Positions 25,901 through 33,321 of a stretch of 64,000 bases of DNA are shown here, one piece after another. The stretch is from Palsa-513 sp050010595 (GTDB taxonomy: Bacteria; Actinomycetota; Thermoleophilia; Solirubrobacterales; Solirubrobacteraceae): assembly GCA_050010595.1 (NCBI GenBank), contig JBEKKS010000011.1:1-64000 (forward strand). Direction: 5' to 3'. Position 1 is the stretch's first letter. Every line of letters begins with the position of its first letter. The notes under the pieces are model-generated. The model had not been told where the DNA came from. It ran no database searches and worked only from the letters and a program-made list of their open reading frames with translations. The translations under genes and the position numbers were made by a program.

Positions 25901-26271
25901 TGTCCGGCGGCGAGAAATCGATGACCGCGATCGCGTTCCTGTTTGCCGTGTTCCTCGCGCGCCCGTGCCCGTTCTACATTCTCGACGAGGTCGAGGCGGC
26001 GCTCGACGACCTCAACATCGACAGGTTCCTCGCCCTGCTTCGCCGTCACAGCTCGCGCGCGCAGTTCATCGTCGTGACCCACCAGAAGCGCACGATGGAA
26101 GCCGCCGACTGGCTCTACGGAGTGTCGATGGGCGGCGACGGCGTCTCGAAGGTCGTCTCGCGCAAGCTCGGCGAGGCCGGGCTCCACGAGCTCGATGCGG
26201 CAGCCGAGCTCGAAGACGCCGAGTCCGCCGGCGGCAGCGTCACGCGGCTCAAGGCCGCCGACGCCGCATAG
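22972..26271 (+). CDS. smc: Chromosome segregation ATPase SMC
   Basis: The condensin core ATPase that compacts and segregates the chromosome with ScpA/ScpB. Walker A is G-P-N-G-S-G-K-S-N at 31-39, followed by about 400 residues of Glu/Arg/Ala-rich coiled coil, a hinge at about 445-580, a second coiled coil, the ABC signature L-L-S-G-G-E-K-S near 976 and Walker B F-Y-I-L-D-E-V-E-A near 1001. Total length is 1099, slightly short for SMC (about 1150-1200), mainly in the coils. An acidic insert (about residues 926-963) precedes the signature motif. The start ATG lies 7 nt after rnc. ftsY follows, as usual. Confidence 0.95.
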   Translation: MHLKSLTIKGFKSFPDRTRLTFGEGVSVIVGPNGSGKSNITDAVLWALGEQSPVAVRGQSMQDVIFSGGRGVQARSEAEVELVLDNSDELLDLPASEISISRSLNRAGEGVYRVNGARCRLVDVLELLSDTGLGKEAHSVISQGRVEAIVTSKPRDRRLLIEEAAGLGKHRKRRRRAQLKLDRTAENLDRALDVEREARLRLRPLKRQAEAAELHERLERQSLEARWTLARDELRLRRERLTVAEAAAAQARSARDALQAELEQVAERRAAAELALAERSTRHEEISGRAFAARSAHDRIQLRLESARELAGSLARRAQRGVAELAALAGEAAEGDQTGAGRIEQLEADLATIEREREERLAAELRELEEARVTAGAQLEALAGVRNQAARTREAAETRASAAREALHAAEQAVERARREAARVGAELAGVNQFLRSHGAARGGADALEGRIQVAPGYELALAAAIGGGRLGALIAADRAAAETLLDGAGDDGARALVAGPRAASRAGTQPPAPGAERLVGLVTGDDDALAVLERLLADTWVVESIADLPDGFGGTAVTRAGRVWNATLGELTQVSGGGPERALEQRNRRDALIAESERAAGAEHEARAGVATAQAGVSAALDEREAADAKLRSAEREYAEAQERERLAGWVIEQRRIAPAAGELAVQRAELEGELAAERRALERAERERTAREQRRAALERQTQLDEQLAPRVARFIAVLEQLVGALEGQLSQLEEELAADRSAGAALAGQLRECTTAEAGLQAGLRERGDALTGAEVQAQQARDRAQEADVELQGLAGRLGLESSPLEEPLAQEERASLSERVERLARRREQLGPVNPLAAEEYGLALEHVNELEAQRTDLETAIRELTAVIRDADRQISESFTATFEAAAQNFEDLVEDVFPGGSGRLRLVRDDSAPRPVLGGQELADGVAEEGAELEADVEEARAEGEDVEDALGVEIEVTPAGKSMKRLSLLSGGEKSMTAIAFLFAVFLARPCPFYILDEVEAALDDLNIDRFLALLRRHSSRAQFIVVTHQKRTMEAADWLYGVSMGGDGVSKVVSRKLGEAGLHELDAAAELEDAESAGGSVTRLKAADAA

Positions 26272-26312
26272 ATGCGCAAGCCCACCACGCCGGCGATGGA
26301 ATCAACAAGCTA

Positions 26313-27332
26313 GTGGCACGGGACTGGGACGACCTGGTCCTCACTCGTGCGGGGCGGCCGTCCGCGGTGGCACCAGACGAGCCGCAGGACGCCGCATCGG
26401 GCGAGCGCCGCGGCGCTTTTACGCGCCTGCGCGAGAGCCTGCGGGCGACGCGGCAGGCGATCGGCAGCGAGGTCACTGCAACTTTCTCGCGAACGCTCGC
26501 CGAGCACGACTGGGAGGCGCTCGAGGAGGCGCTGATCGTCGCCGACGTCGGCGCGAGCGCCGCCGCACAGATCACCGCGGGTCTCGAAGCGACAGTGCGC
26601 AAGGAGCGCGTCGACGAGAGCGCGCTGCGTGAGCGTCTCGTCGAGCTGATCGCCGAGCAGGCCGCCGGAGCCGGTCCCGACGTGGAGCCGCTGCGCGCGA
26701 CGATCGATCTGCGAGCGCACCCGTCCGTGCTGCTGATGGTTGGCGTCAACGGAACCGGCAAGACGACGACGCTCGGGAAGCTCGCCTGGCGCCTGCGCCA
26801 CGACTTCGGTCTGCGCGTGCTGCTCGCCGCCGCCGACACGTTCCGGGCCGCAGCCGCCGAGCAGCTCGAGGGCTGGGCGCAGCGGGCCGGCTGTGACATC
26901 GTCACGGGCGCGCCGGGATCGGACCCAGGTGCCGTCGCCTTCGATGCGATTGCCCGTGCCCGCAGCGAGGGCTATGACGTCGTCCTCGTCGATACCGCCG
27001 GACGCCTGCACAATCAGGAGCCTTTGATGGCGGAGCTCGCGAAGGTCCGCCGCGTGATCGCCACCCAGCTCGACGGTGCGCCACACGAGACGCTGCTATC
27101 GCTCGACGCGACGACGGGCCAGAACGGACTGCGCCAGGCGGAAGCGTTCGCGGCCGCCGTCGCGATCGACGGCATCGCCCTGACCAAGCTCGACGGCAGC
27201 GCGAAAGGCGGGATCGCGCTTGCGATCGTGCGCGACCTCGCGATCCCCGTAAAGCTGATCGGCGTCGGCGAAGCGCTCGAGGATCTGCGCCCGTTCGACG
27301 CGCAGGAATACGCGCGCGCGCTGATCATGTAG
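26313..27332 (+). CDS. ftsY: Signal recognition particle receptor FtsY
   Basis: The SRP receptor GTPase that docks Ffh-ribosome complexes at the membrane. Its short N-terminal region is followed by the NG domain: the four-helix N domain (residues about 40-120), P-loop G-V-N-G-T-G-K-T-T-T near 144, A-A-A-D-T-F-R-A-A-A-A-E-Q-L, D-T-A-G-R-L-H, and T-K-L-D-G-S-A-K-G-G. The best start is GTG at 26313, 41 nt after smc; an ATG at 26272 opens a different, short frame. With this start the protein has 339 residues and lacks the long acidic A domain of E. coli FtsY. Confidence 0.92.
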   Translation: MARDWDDLVLTRAGRPSAVAPDEPQDAASGERRGAFTRLRESLRATRQAIGSEVTATFSRTLAEHDWEALEEALIVADVGASAAAQITAGLEATVRKERVDESALRERLVELIAEQAAGAGPDVEPLRATIDLRAHPSVLLMVGVNGTGKTTTLGKLAWRLRHDFGLRVLLAAADTFRAAAAEQLEGWAQRAGCDIVTGAPGSDPGAVAFDAIARARSEGYDVVLVDTAGRLHNQEPLMAELAKVRRVIATQLDGAPHETLLSLDATTGQNGLRQAEAFAAAVAIDGIALTKLDGSAKGGIALAIVRDLAIPVKLIGVGEALEDLRPFDAQEYARALIM

Positions 27333-27352
27333 CAGCGCGGAGCCGGGCGCGC

Positions 27353-27358
27353 CATACT
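27353..27358 (+). promoter_or_regulatory. -10 element of the nfeD-SPFH pair
   Basis: CATACT followed by 6 bases and then ATG at 27365, a leaderless arrangement. Confidence 0.4.
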
Positions 27359-27364
27359 GGTTGC

Positions 27365-27796
27365 ATGGGCCTATGGGTCTTGTGGGTTGTGGTGGCTGGC
27401 GGCTTCACGGTCGGCGAGATGCACACGAACGGCTTCTACCTGGCGCCGTTCGCCCTTGGAGCCGTCCTCGCTGCGGTGCTGAGCTTGCTCGGCGTCGGTG
27501 GTGTCGTCTCGGCGGTCGGCTTTGTCGCCGCCTCGGCGGCGGTCATTCTCCTGCTGCGTCCGATCGCGATGCGCCATCGCCGCCTGCCGCCGCCAACGCG
27601 CACCGGCACTGCCGCACTCGTCGGTCAGCCGGCGCTCGTGATCGAGCGGATCGCCAACCACGAGGGGCTCGGCACTGTGAAGATTGGCGGCGAGGTGTGG
27701 ACGGCCAGGTCGTTTGACGAAGATCGCGAGATCGAGCCGGGCGAGCAGGTCGAGGTGGTCGAGATCAGGGGCGCGACCGCGCTCGTCCTCCCGTAG
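27365..27796 (+). CDS. NfeD-like membrane protein (short form)
   Basis: A 143-residue protein with two or three N-terminal membrane helices (about residues 3-17, 24-43, 45-65) and a C-terminal OB-fold-like domain (about 78-143) with T-G-x-A-x-L-V-G-Q and G-x-V-x-I-x-G-E-V-W-T-A, typical of NfeD. NfeD proteins partner SPFH/flotillin proteins in membrane microdomains or quality control. The SPFH gene follows after 16 nt, so the two form a standard pair placed between ftsY and ffh. Confidence 0.88.
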   Translation: MGLWVLWVVVAGGFTVGEMHTNGFYLAPFALGAVLAAVLSLLGVGGVVSAVGFVAASAAVILLLRPIAMRHRRLPPPTRTGTAALVGQPALVIERIANHEGLGTVKIGGEVWTARSFDEDREIEPGEQVEVVEIRGATALVLP

Positions 27797-27799
27797 GTA

Positions 27800-27806
27800 A
27801 AAGGAG
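27800..27806 (+). promoter_or_regulatory. Strong Shine-Dalgarno of the SPFH gene
   Basis: AAAGGAG-type site 6-7 nt before the ATG at 27813. It is one of few clear ribosome binding sites in the window and favours ATG 27813 over the TTG directly before it. Confidence 0.6.
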
Positions 27807-27812
27807 CTTTTG

Positions 27813-28703
27813 ATGGTCGCAGTGATCGTTGTCGTTGTACTCGTAATCGTCGCGCTGTTCGTCGCCTCACGCTCGATCCGCGTGATCCCGCAGGCTCGCG
27901 CCGGCGTGCTCGAACGCCTCGGCCGCTATGCGCGGACGCTCGAGCCTGGCCTGAACATCGTCGTCCCCTTCGTCGAGCGCGTCAGGCCGCTGATCGACCT
28001 GCGTGAGCAGGTCGTCAACTTCAAGCCGCAGCCCGTCATCACGCAGGACAACGTCGTCGTGTCGATCGAGACGGTGCTCTACTTCACGATCACCGACCCG
28101 CGCAGCGCGACCTATGAGATCGCAAGCCCGCTGCAGGCGATCGAACAGCTGACGGTCACGACGCTGCGCAACGTGATCGGCGGGATCACGCTCGAGGAGT
28201 CGCTGACGAGCCGCGAGAACGTCAACACGGAGCTGCGCGGCGTACTCGACGAGGCGACCGGTAAGTGGGGAATCCGGATCAACCGCGTCGAGATCAAGTC
28301 GGTCGATCCGCCGCCCGACATCAAGGCGGCAATGGAGAAGCAGATGCGCGCAGAGCGCGACCGCCGCGCCGCGATCCTGACTGCCGAGGGCACGAAGCAG
28401 GCAGCGATCCTGACCGCCGAAGGCGACAAGCAGTCCGCGGTCCTGAAGGCCGAGGGAGCCCGCCAGGCGGCGATCCTACGCGCCGAGGGCGAGGCCAAGG
28501 CGATCGCGACGGTGTTCGATGCGATCCACAAGGGCGACGCGGACCAGAAGCTGCTGAGCTACCAGTACCTCCAGATGCTGCCGCAGCTGGCCCAGGGTGA
28601 AGCGAACAAGGTGTTCGTCATCCCGTCCGAGTTCACGCAGGCATTCGCCGGCATCGGGGATGCGCTGAGCAAGAACTCGAACGACAAGCAGATCGAGAAG
28701 TGA
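27813..28703 (+). CDS. SPFH/stomatin-like membrane protein (QmcA-type)
   Basis: A 296-residue protein anchored by an N-terminal helix (residues 2-18), followed by an SPFH/band 7 domain (about 25-180) with the family run R-A-G-V-L-E-R-L-G-R-Y and P-F-V-E-R-V. Residues about 180-235 hold an Ala/Glu coiled coil with four imperfect units of the type A-A-I-L-x-A-E-G-x-K-Q. Such proteins scaffold membrane microdomains and often bind FtsH-type proteases. It is coupled to the upstream nfeD. Confidence 0.9.
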   Translation: MVAVIVVVVLVIVALFVASRSIRVIPQARAGVLERLGRYARTLEPGLNIVVPFVERVRPLIDLREQVVNFKPQPVITQDNVVVSIETVLYFTITDPRSATYEIASPLQAIEQLTVTTLRNVIGGITLEESLTSRENVNTELRGVLDEATGKWGIRINRVEIKSVDPPPDIKAAMEKQMRAERDRRAAILTAEGTKQAAILTAEGDKQSAVLKAEGARQAAILRAEGEAKAIATVFDAIHKGDADQKLLSYQYLQMLPQLAQGEANKVFVIPSEFTQAFAGIGDALSKNSNDKQIEK

Positions 28704-28752
28704 GGAACCGCAAGAACGCGCGCCGCGTTCCTCGCGGAGCGCGCTAACAGCG

Positions 28753-30084
28753 GTGTTCGAGGCCCTTTCGGAGAAGCTCCAGGCGACGCTCGCTGGTCTG
28801 CGCAGCCGCGGTACGCTGAGCGAGCAGGACGTAACGCAGGCACTGCGCGAGATTCGCCTTGCGTTGCTCGAGGCAGACGTCAACCTGGGCGTCGTCAAGC
28901 AGTTCGTCGGCGCGGTCCGTGAGCGGGCGGTTGGCGCTGAGATCGTCGGCAAGCTCAATCCCGGCCAGCAGGTGATCGCGATCGTGGGCGACGAGCTCAC
29001 CCAGCTGCTCGGTGGTCCCGCCGCGGCGATCACTTTCGCATCGACACCGCCCACGGTGATCATGATGGTCGGCCTCCAGGGGTCGGGCAAGACGACCGCG
29101 ACCGCAAAGCTCGCCCGCTACCTGCAGTCCGAGCATCACAGCGCGGTCGCCGTTGCGGCCTGTGATACCCAGCGGCCCGCTGCGGTTGAGCAGCTCGTCA
29201 CGGTCGCGACCAATGCTGGCGCGACCGTCTACGAGCAGGGCACCGAGCGCAGCCCCGTCGAGATCGCGAAGTGGGCGCTCGGGCGCGCGAAGAAGGAGGG
29301 CAAGGACGTCCTGATCGTCGACACCAGCGGACGCCTGCACGTCGATGAGGCGCTGATGACCGAGCTCTCGGAGATGCACGCCGCCACCCATGCCGACGAC
29401 GTGCTGCTAGTGCTCGACGCGATGACTGGACAGGACGCCGTGAACGTCGCCGAGCAGTTCGCTGCCACACTGCCGCTCGACGGCACGATCCTGACAAAGC
29501 TCGACGGCGACGCACGCGGCGGCGCGGCGCTCTCGGTGCGGTCGGTGACAGGGAAGCCGATCCTGTTCGCATCGGTCGGCGAGAAGCTCGACCAGTTCGA
29601 GCGCTTCCACCCGGAGCGGATGGCGCAGCGGATCCTCGGGATGGGCGATGTCCTGACGCTGATCGAGAAGGCAGGCAAGGAGGCGGACGAGCAGGAGACC
29701 GCAAAGCTCGAGCAGCGGCTGCGCGCAGGCGAGTTCGACCTCGAGGACTTCCTCGATCAGCTGCGTATGATGCGGCGGATGGGCCCGCTACAGGGGCTCC
29801 TGCAGATGATCCCGGGCGTCGGAGCGCAGATGCGCGGGATGAAGGTGGATGAGCGCGAAATCGATCGTATCCAGGCGATCATCCTTGCGATGACGCCCGA
29901 GGAGCGGCGTCGCCCCGAGCTGATCAAGGGGAGCCGGAGGCTGCGCATAGCCCGAGGCTCAGGCACGAGCGTGCAGGCTGTCAACCAGCTCGTCAAGCAA
30001 TTCGGGCAGGTACGCAAGCTGATGAAGCAGGTTGGTCGCGGCAAGATGCCTGACTTGGGCGCGCTTGCGCGACAGCGTAACTAG
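28753..30084 (+). CDS. ffh: Signal recognition particle protein Ffh
   Basis: The SRP54 homologue that binds signal sequences and 4.5S RNA. Its NG domain has G-L-Q-G-S-G-K-T-T near 108, C-D-T-Q-R-P-A-A-V-E-Q-L, D-T-S-G-R-L-H and T-K-L-D-G-D-A-R-G-G. The M domain from about residue 310 is Met-rich with M-M-R-R-M-G-P-L and the RNA-binding helix S-R-R-L-R-I-A-R-G-S-G. At 443 residues it has normal length. The start is GTG at 28753. rpsP follows, as in most bacteria. Confidence 0.96.
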   Translation: MFEALSEKLQATLAGLRSRGTLSEQDVTQALREIRLALLEADVNLGVVKQFVGAVRERAVGAEIVGKLNPGQQVIAIVGDELTQLLGGPAAAITFASTPPTVIMMVGLQGSGKTTATAKLARYLQSEHHSAVAVAACDTQRPAAVEQLVTVATNAGATVYEQGTERSPVEIAKWALGRAKKEGKDVLIVDTSGRLHVDEALMTELSEMHAATHADDVLLVLDAMTGQDAVNVAEQFAATLPLDGTILTKLDGDARGGAALSVRSVTGKPILFASVGEKLDQFERFHPERMAQRILGMGDVLTLIEKAGKEADEQETAKLEQRLRAGEFDLEDFLDQLRMMRRMGPLQGLLQMIPGVGAQMRGMKVDEREIDRIQAIILAMTPEERRRPELIKGSRRLRIARGSGTSVQAVNQLVKQFGQVRKLMKQVGRGKMPDLGALARQRN

Positions 30085-30104
30085 GGCGTCGGGCCCGGCT
30101 TCGC

Positions 30105-30110
30105 TAGGCT
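30105..30110 (+). promoter_or_regulatory. -10 element of the rpsP operon
   Basis: TAGGCT, with a predicted start near 30117 and a 25-nt leader carrying the Shine-Dalgarno AAGGGA at 30134-30139. rpsP-khpA-rimM-trmD would be transcribed from here. Confidence 0.5.
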
Positions 30111-30143
30111 GAGTGATCACAAAACGGCAAGCGAAGGGACAAA

Positions 30144-30389
30144 GTGGCGGTAAGACTGAGGCTGACGCGAATCGGCGCGCGGAAGGATCCGATCTGGCGA
30201 GTGGTCGTCGCTGACCAGCGCTCGCAGCGCGACGGTCGCGTGATCGAGACGGTCGGGCATTACAACCCGCAGACCGATCCCTCCACGATCAAGCTCGACG
30301 AGGAGCGCGTTCGCCACTGGCTCGCGCAAGGCGCACAGCCGACGCAGACAGTGCGCAAGCTACTGCGCACGCAGGGCATCACGGGCTAG
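30144..30389 (+). CDS. rpsP: 30S ribosomal protein S16 (bS16)
   Basis: An 81-residue S16 with the family opening V-R-L-R-L-T-R-I-G-A-R-K, then P-I-W-R-V-V-V-A-D, R-D-G-R-V-I-E-T-V-G-H-Y-N-P and W-L-A-Q-G-A-Q-P-T. The start is GTG at 30144, 4 nt after an AAGGGA site. It heads the conserved rpsP-khpA-rimM-trmD-rplS order. Confidence 0.96.
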   Translation: MAVRLRLTRIGARKDPIWRVVVADQRSQRDGRVIETVGHYNPQTDPSTIKLDEERVRHWLAQGAQPTQTVRKLLRTQGITG

Positions 30390-30393
30390 GGCG

Positions 30394-30633
30394 ATGGAGC
30401 TCACCGAGCTGCTCGCCTACCTCGCCGAAGGGCTCGTTGACGACCCGGAAGCGGTAACCGTGGACAGCTTCGAGGACAACCCCGGGACTGTCGTCCTCGA
30501 GCTCGCCGTCGGCACCGACGACTACGGCAAGGTAATCGGGCGCTCCGGAAGCACGGCGCAAGCCCTGCGACGTGTCATCAAGGCCGCTGGTGCGCAAACC
30601 GGCCAGCGCGTCCTCGTCGATATCGTGGACTAG
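30394..30633 (+). CDS. khpA: KH-domain RNA-binding protein KhpA
   Basis: A 79-residue single KH domain with the G-x-x-G loop in Y-G-K-V-I-G-R-S-G-S-T-A-Q-A-L-R-R. KhpA proteins bind RNA, often with KhpB/Jag, and affect cell size and gene expression in Gram-positives. It lies between rpsP (4 nt) and rimM, whose ATG directly follows the TAG stop. This is the standard place of the gene. Confidence 0.9.
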   Translation: MELTELLAYLAEGLVDDPEAVTVDSFEDNPGTVVLELAVGTDDYGKVIGRSGSTAQALRRVIKAAGAQTGQRVLVDIVD

Positions 30634-31116
30634 ATGCGTGCCGGCGTCGTCGGCCGTCCGCACGGGCTTGACGGAAGTTTCTACGTAGCCAGCCCGCAGC
30701 CCGCGTTGCTCGAGCTGGGAGCCGTGCTCAGCTTGAGCGGTGTCAGCACGACGGTCGTGCGCCGCGCGGGAACCGACGCGAAGCCGATCGTCCGGCTCGA
30801 GCTCTGCGGCGATCGCGCCGCCGCACAGGCGCTGCGCGGCGAAGAGCTCATCGGTCCCGACCCCGAACGCTCGGCGCTCGCTCCCGACGAGTATCTGGCA
30901 AGCGATCTCGAGGGCTCACGGGTCGTCGACGGGGAGCGTGAGCTCGGCGTCGTTGCTCGACTGATCGCGCTTCCCTCCTGCGAGTGCCTCGCCGTCACGC
31001 GACCCGGTAGCGCTGAGCTGCTGGTGCCGCTCGTGCGCGATGCGATCCGCTCGATCGACATCGAGCGCAAGCTGATCGATGTGGACGGCGCCTTCCTTGG
31101 GGACATGGCGAGGTGA
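30634..31116 (+). CDS. rimM: Ribosome maturation factor RimM
   Basis: A 160-residue 16S processing factor acting on the S19 region of the 30S head. The N-terminal barrel opens R-A-G-V-V-G-R-P-H-G-L-D-G; the C-terminal PRC-barrel has L-V-P-L-V-R-D-A-I and I-D-V-D. The N-terminal half is rather divergent, but position between khpA and trmD makes the call safe. The start ATG abuts the khpA stop. The end overlaps trmD by 4 nt (GTGA). Confidence 0.9.
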   Translation: MRAGVVGRPHGLDGSFYVASPQPALLELGAVLSLSGVSTTVVRRAGTDAKPIVRLELCGDRAAAQALRGEELIGPDPERSALAPDEYLASDLEGSRVVDGERELGVVARLIALPSCECLAVTRPGSAELLVPLVRDAIRSIDIERKLIDVDGAFLGDMAR

Positions 31117-31784
31117 GGCTCGACATCGTCACACTGTTTCCCGAGGCCTTCGAGTGGTTCGCCGGTCAGCGTCACGTCGCGAACGCGCTCGCGGCCGGTA
31201 GCAGTCTCACGCTGATCAACCCTCGCGACCACACCCCGCTCAGCGGCGGTCAGGTCGACGACGCGCCGTTTGGCGGCGGTGCCGGAATGGTCCTGCGCGT
31301 CGATGTGATGGACGCCGCGCTGCGCGCACACTACGGCGAGGACCCGGTCGAGCTGCGCCAACGCCGGCGCGTGGTCCTGCTCAGTCCCGTCGGCCGCCTG
31401 CTCGACGAAGCGCTCGTCAGCGAGCTCGCGGAGGAGCCGGCTCTGACGCTGCTGTCCGGCCGCTACGAGGGCTTTGACGAGCGGATCGCCGAGCACTTCG
31501 CGAGCGACGTGGTCTCGATCGGGCGCTACGTGCTGGCCGGCGGCGAGCTGCCCGCGATGGTGCTTGCGGACGCCGTTCTGCGCAAGTTGCCAGGCTCGCT
31601 GGGCCACGCCGCCTCAGCGGTCGAGGAATCGTTCAGCGAGGCGCTCGAGGGCATGCCCGAATACCCGCACTACACGCGCCCCGCCGCCTACCGTGGTTGG
31701 GCGGTCCCCGAGGTCCTGCTGGGCGGCCACCACGAGGAGATCCGGCGCTGGCGGCTCGAGCAGGCGCGCAACCGCGCGCGCTGA
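31113..31784 (+). CDS. trmD: tRNA (guanine37-N1)-methyltransferase TrmD
   Basis: Methylates G37 of tRNAs with SAM, preventing +1 frameshifting. The 223 residues carry the SPOUT-fold landmarks D-D-A-P-F-G-G-G-A-G-M-V, L-S-G-R-Y-E-G-F-D-E-R, S-I-G-R-Y-V-L-A-G-G-E-L and Y-P-H-Y-T-R-P. The C-terminal domain is short, with H-H-E-E-I-R-R-W-R. The start is GTG at 31113, overlapping rimM. Confidence 0.96.
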   Translation: MRLDIVTLFPEAFEWFAGQRHVANALAAGSSLTLINPRDHTPLSGGQVDDAPFGGGAGMVLRVDVMDAALRAHYGEDPVELRQRRRVVLLSPVGRLLDEALVSELAEEPALTLLSGRYEGFDERIAEHFASDVVSIGRYVLAGGELPAMVLADAVLRKLPGSLGHAASAVEESFSEALEGMPEYPHYTRPAAYRGWAVPEVLLGGHHEEIRRWRLEQARNRAR

Positions 31785-31860
31785 GCCGGCCCCCGGCGAC
31801 GCCGGCGCGCTAGGATTCGTCGGCTCGCGCGGTGGATACTTGCCGCGCATCTTTTTTGCC

Positions 31861-32475
31861 ATGAGCACGATCATCGACAGGATCGAGCGCGATCAACTGC
31901 GCCGCGTCCCCCGCTTCGCCCCCGGCGACCGCCTGAAGGTGCATTTCCAGGTGATCGAAGGCAGCCGCCGCCGGACGCAGGTGTTCGAGGGCATCGCGAT
32001 CAAGCGCCAGGGGCACGGCGTGCGCGAGACCTTCACTGTGCGCAAGCAGTCGTTCGGCGTCGGGGTCGAGCGGACGTTCCCCTTGCATTCGCCGAAGATC
32101 GAGCGGATCGAGGTTGCGGCCCGCGGCGACGTGCGGCGCGCCAAGCTCTACTACCTGCGCGACCGTGTCGGCAAGGCAGCCCGTGTGCGAGAGCGCGGCT
32201 ACGTCGGACCGGAGGTCACGATCGAGCCAGGTCTGCTTCACGCGCCGGCGGCGCCCGAGAGCGAGCCGATCCCCGAACCTGCCGCTGTCGAGGAGGAGGG
32301 CGCGAGCACCGCGCCGGACGAGCTCACCGAGCCTGTGGCGCCGTCGGACAGCGCCGAGGCGGAGGGCGCGAGCACCGAGCCGGCGGAGCCGACCGAGCCC
32401 GCGGCGGAGCCGGACGGCGCCGAGGAGCCCGCAGCCGCCGTCGCAGCCGAGGCGGAGGCCGCGAGCTCGGAGTGA
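31861..32475 (+). CDS. rplS: 50S ribosomal protein L19 (bL19) with long acidic tail
   Basis: Residues 1-118 are a normal bL19 (P-G-D-R-L-K-V-H-F, V-F-E-G-I-A-I-K-R-Q, T-V-R-K-Q-S-F-G-V-G-V-E-R, H-S-P-K-I). Residues 119-204 are an 86-residue extension of Glu, Pro, Ala, Ser and Thr with a twice-repeated E-G-A-S-T. L19 is usually about 115-130 residues. The tail is in frame without a break and ends at a clean stop. TAGGAT at 31811-31816 or GATACT at 31835-31840 could be the -10. The tail should be disordered and exposed on the ribosome surface; its role is unknown. Confidence 0.93.
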   Translation: MSTIIDRIERDQLRRVPRFAPGDRLKVHFQVIEGSRRRTQVFEGIAIKRQGHGVRETFTVRKQSFGVGVERTFPLHSPKIERIEVAARGDVRRAKLYYLRDRVGKAARVRERGYVGPEVTIEPGLLHAPAAPESEPIPEPAAVEEEGASTAPDELTEPVAPSDSAEAEGASTEPAEPTEPAAEPDGAEEPAAAVAAEAEAASSE

Positions 32476-32569
32476 ACCGGCGACGCACGAGCCACGCGGC
32501 GCTGAAGGGTGTCGTGTGCGTTGCGTCGCGCGGTCACAATCCACGGGTGCTCGAACGACAAGCTGTTTG

Positions 32570-33124
32570 ATGTCTCGCGCAGACAATCGCAGCGATGCCG
32601 AGCTCTTGCGTGCCACGAGCCAGGAAGGCGATGCCTTCGGCGAGTTCTATGCGCGGCACGAGCGGCGCCTGCTCTCATACCTCGTGCGGCGCACCGGTAG
32701 CGGCGAGATCGCGGCCGATCTCTGCGCGGAGGTCTTCGCCGCAGCCCTCGCTGCCCGCCGCGCCGGCGCTCCCGTGCCGCAGGTGCCGGTCGCCTGGCTG
32801 TTTGCGGTCGCCAACCACAAGCTCGCCGACAGCGCGCGCCGCGCGCGCGTCGAGGATCGAGCGAGACAGGCAATGCAGATGCGGGCGATCGAGCTGACTC
32901 GCGGCCAGATCACGGACATCGAGCGGCTCTGCGCCGAGTCCGAGGTCGAGACGCTGCTTGCCGGGCTCAACACCGACCAGCGCGCGGCGCTGCTCGATCA
33001 CGTGGTCGACGAGCGCGCCTACGACGAGATTGCGGCCGGCCTGCGCTGCTCGGAGTCGGTTGTGCGCAAGCGCGTCAGCCGCGGTCTTGCCGAGCTGAGG
33101 CTCCGACTGGAGAGCGCTCGCTGA
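32570..33124 (+). CDS. ECF-like sigma-70 family factor
   Basis: A 184-residue sigma factor. Region 2 spans about residues 22-90, with F-G-E-F-Y-A-R-H-E-R-R-L-L-S-Y and the core-binding D-L-C-A-E-V-F. Region 4 lies at about 125-180, with L-N-T-D-Q-R-A-A-L-L-D-H-V-V, Y-D-E-I-A and the helix-turn-helix S-E-S-V-V-R-K-R-V-S-R-G. No region 1 or 3 is seen, so it is ECF-sized. ATG at 32570 was chosen as the first conserved position. The stop overlaps the start of a 65-residue membrane peptide, placed where an anti-sigma factor would be expected. Confidence 0.85.
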   Translation: MSRADNRSDAELLRATSQEGDAFGEFYARHERRLLSYLVRRTGSGEIAADLCAEVFAAALAARRAGAPVPQVPVAWLFAVANHKLADSARRARVEDRARQAMQMRAIELTRGQITDIERLCAESEVETLLAGLNTDQRAALLDHVVDERAYDEIAAGLRCSESVVRKRVSRGLAELRLRLESAR

Positions 33125-33321
33125 TGCTGCTGCCGCAGCTGCACGAGGAGCTGACGCGCGCCGCGGCCGCGCGACACCCGGTGCGTCGCGCCGGTGGCAT
33201 CACCGTCGGCGCGCTCGGCGCTGCGTTTGCGGCGCTACTGCTCGCGGCTCCGACCGCGCACGCGCGGCTCGCGGATCTCGCCGTGAGCATCGCGACGACG
33301 CACCTGCGGGGCGTGCTGTGA
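33124..33321 (+). CDS. Small exported or membrane peptide after sigma factor
   Basis: A 65-residue protein not recognised. Residues 1-23 are charged and cytosolic-looking (M-L-L-P-Q-L-H-E-E-L-T-R), residues 24-47 are one hydrophobic Gly/Ala/Leu segment ending P-T-A-H-A, and about 18 polar residues follow. It can be read as a signal peptide with an A-x-A cleavage site or as a single-pass anchor. Its ATG shares a base with the sigma factor stop, and its stop overlaps the lepB start (GTGA), so all three should be co-translated. It is too short to hold a typical anti-sigma ZAS domain; a minimal sigma-binding peptide is possible. Confidence 0.6.
   Translation: MLLPQLHEELTRAAAARHPVRRAGGITVGALGAAFAALLLAAPTAHARLADLAVSIATTHLRGVL

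Noticed and set aside
25965..26312. Upstream extension of the ftsY frame into smc
   Set aside because: The residues are an Arg-rich out-of-frame reading of the SMC ATPase motifs; GTG 26313 gives a normal FtsY start.
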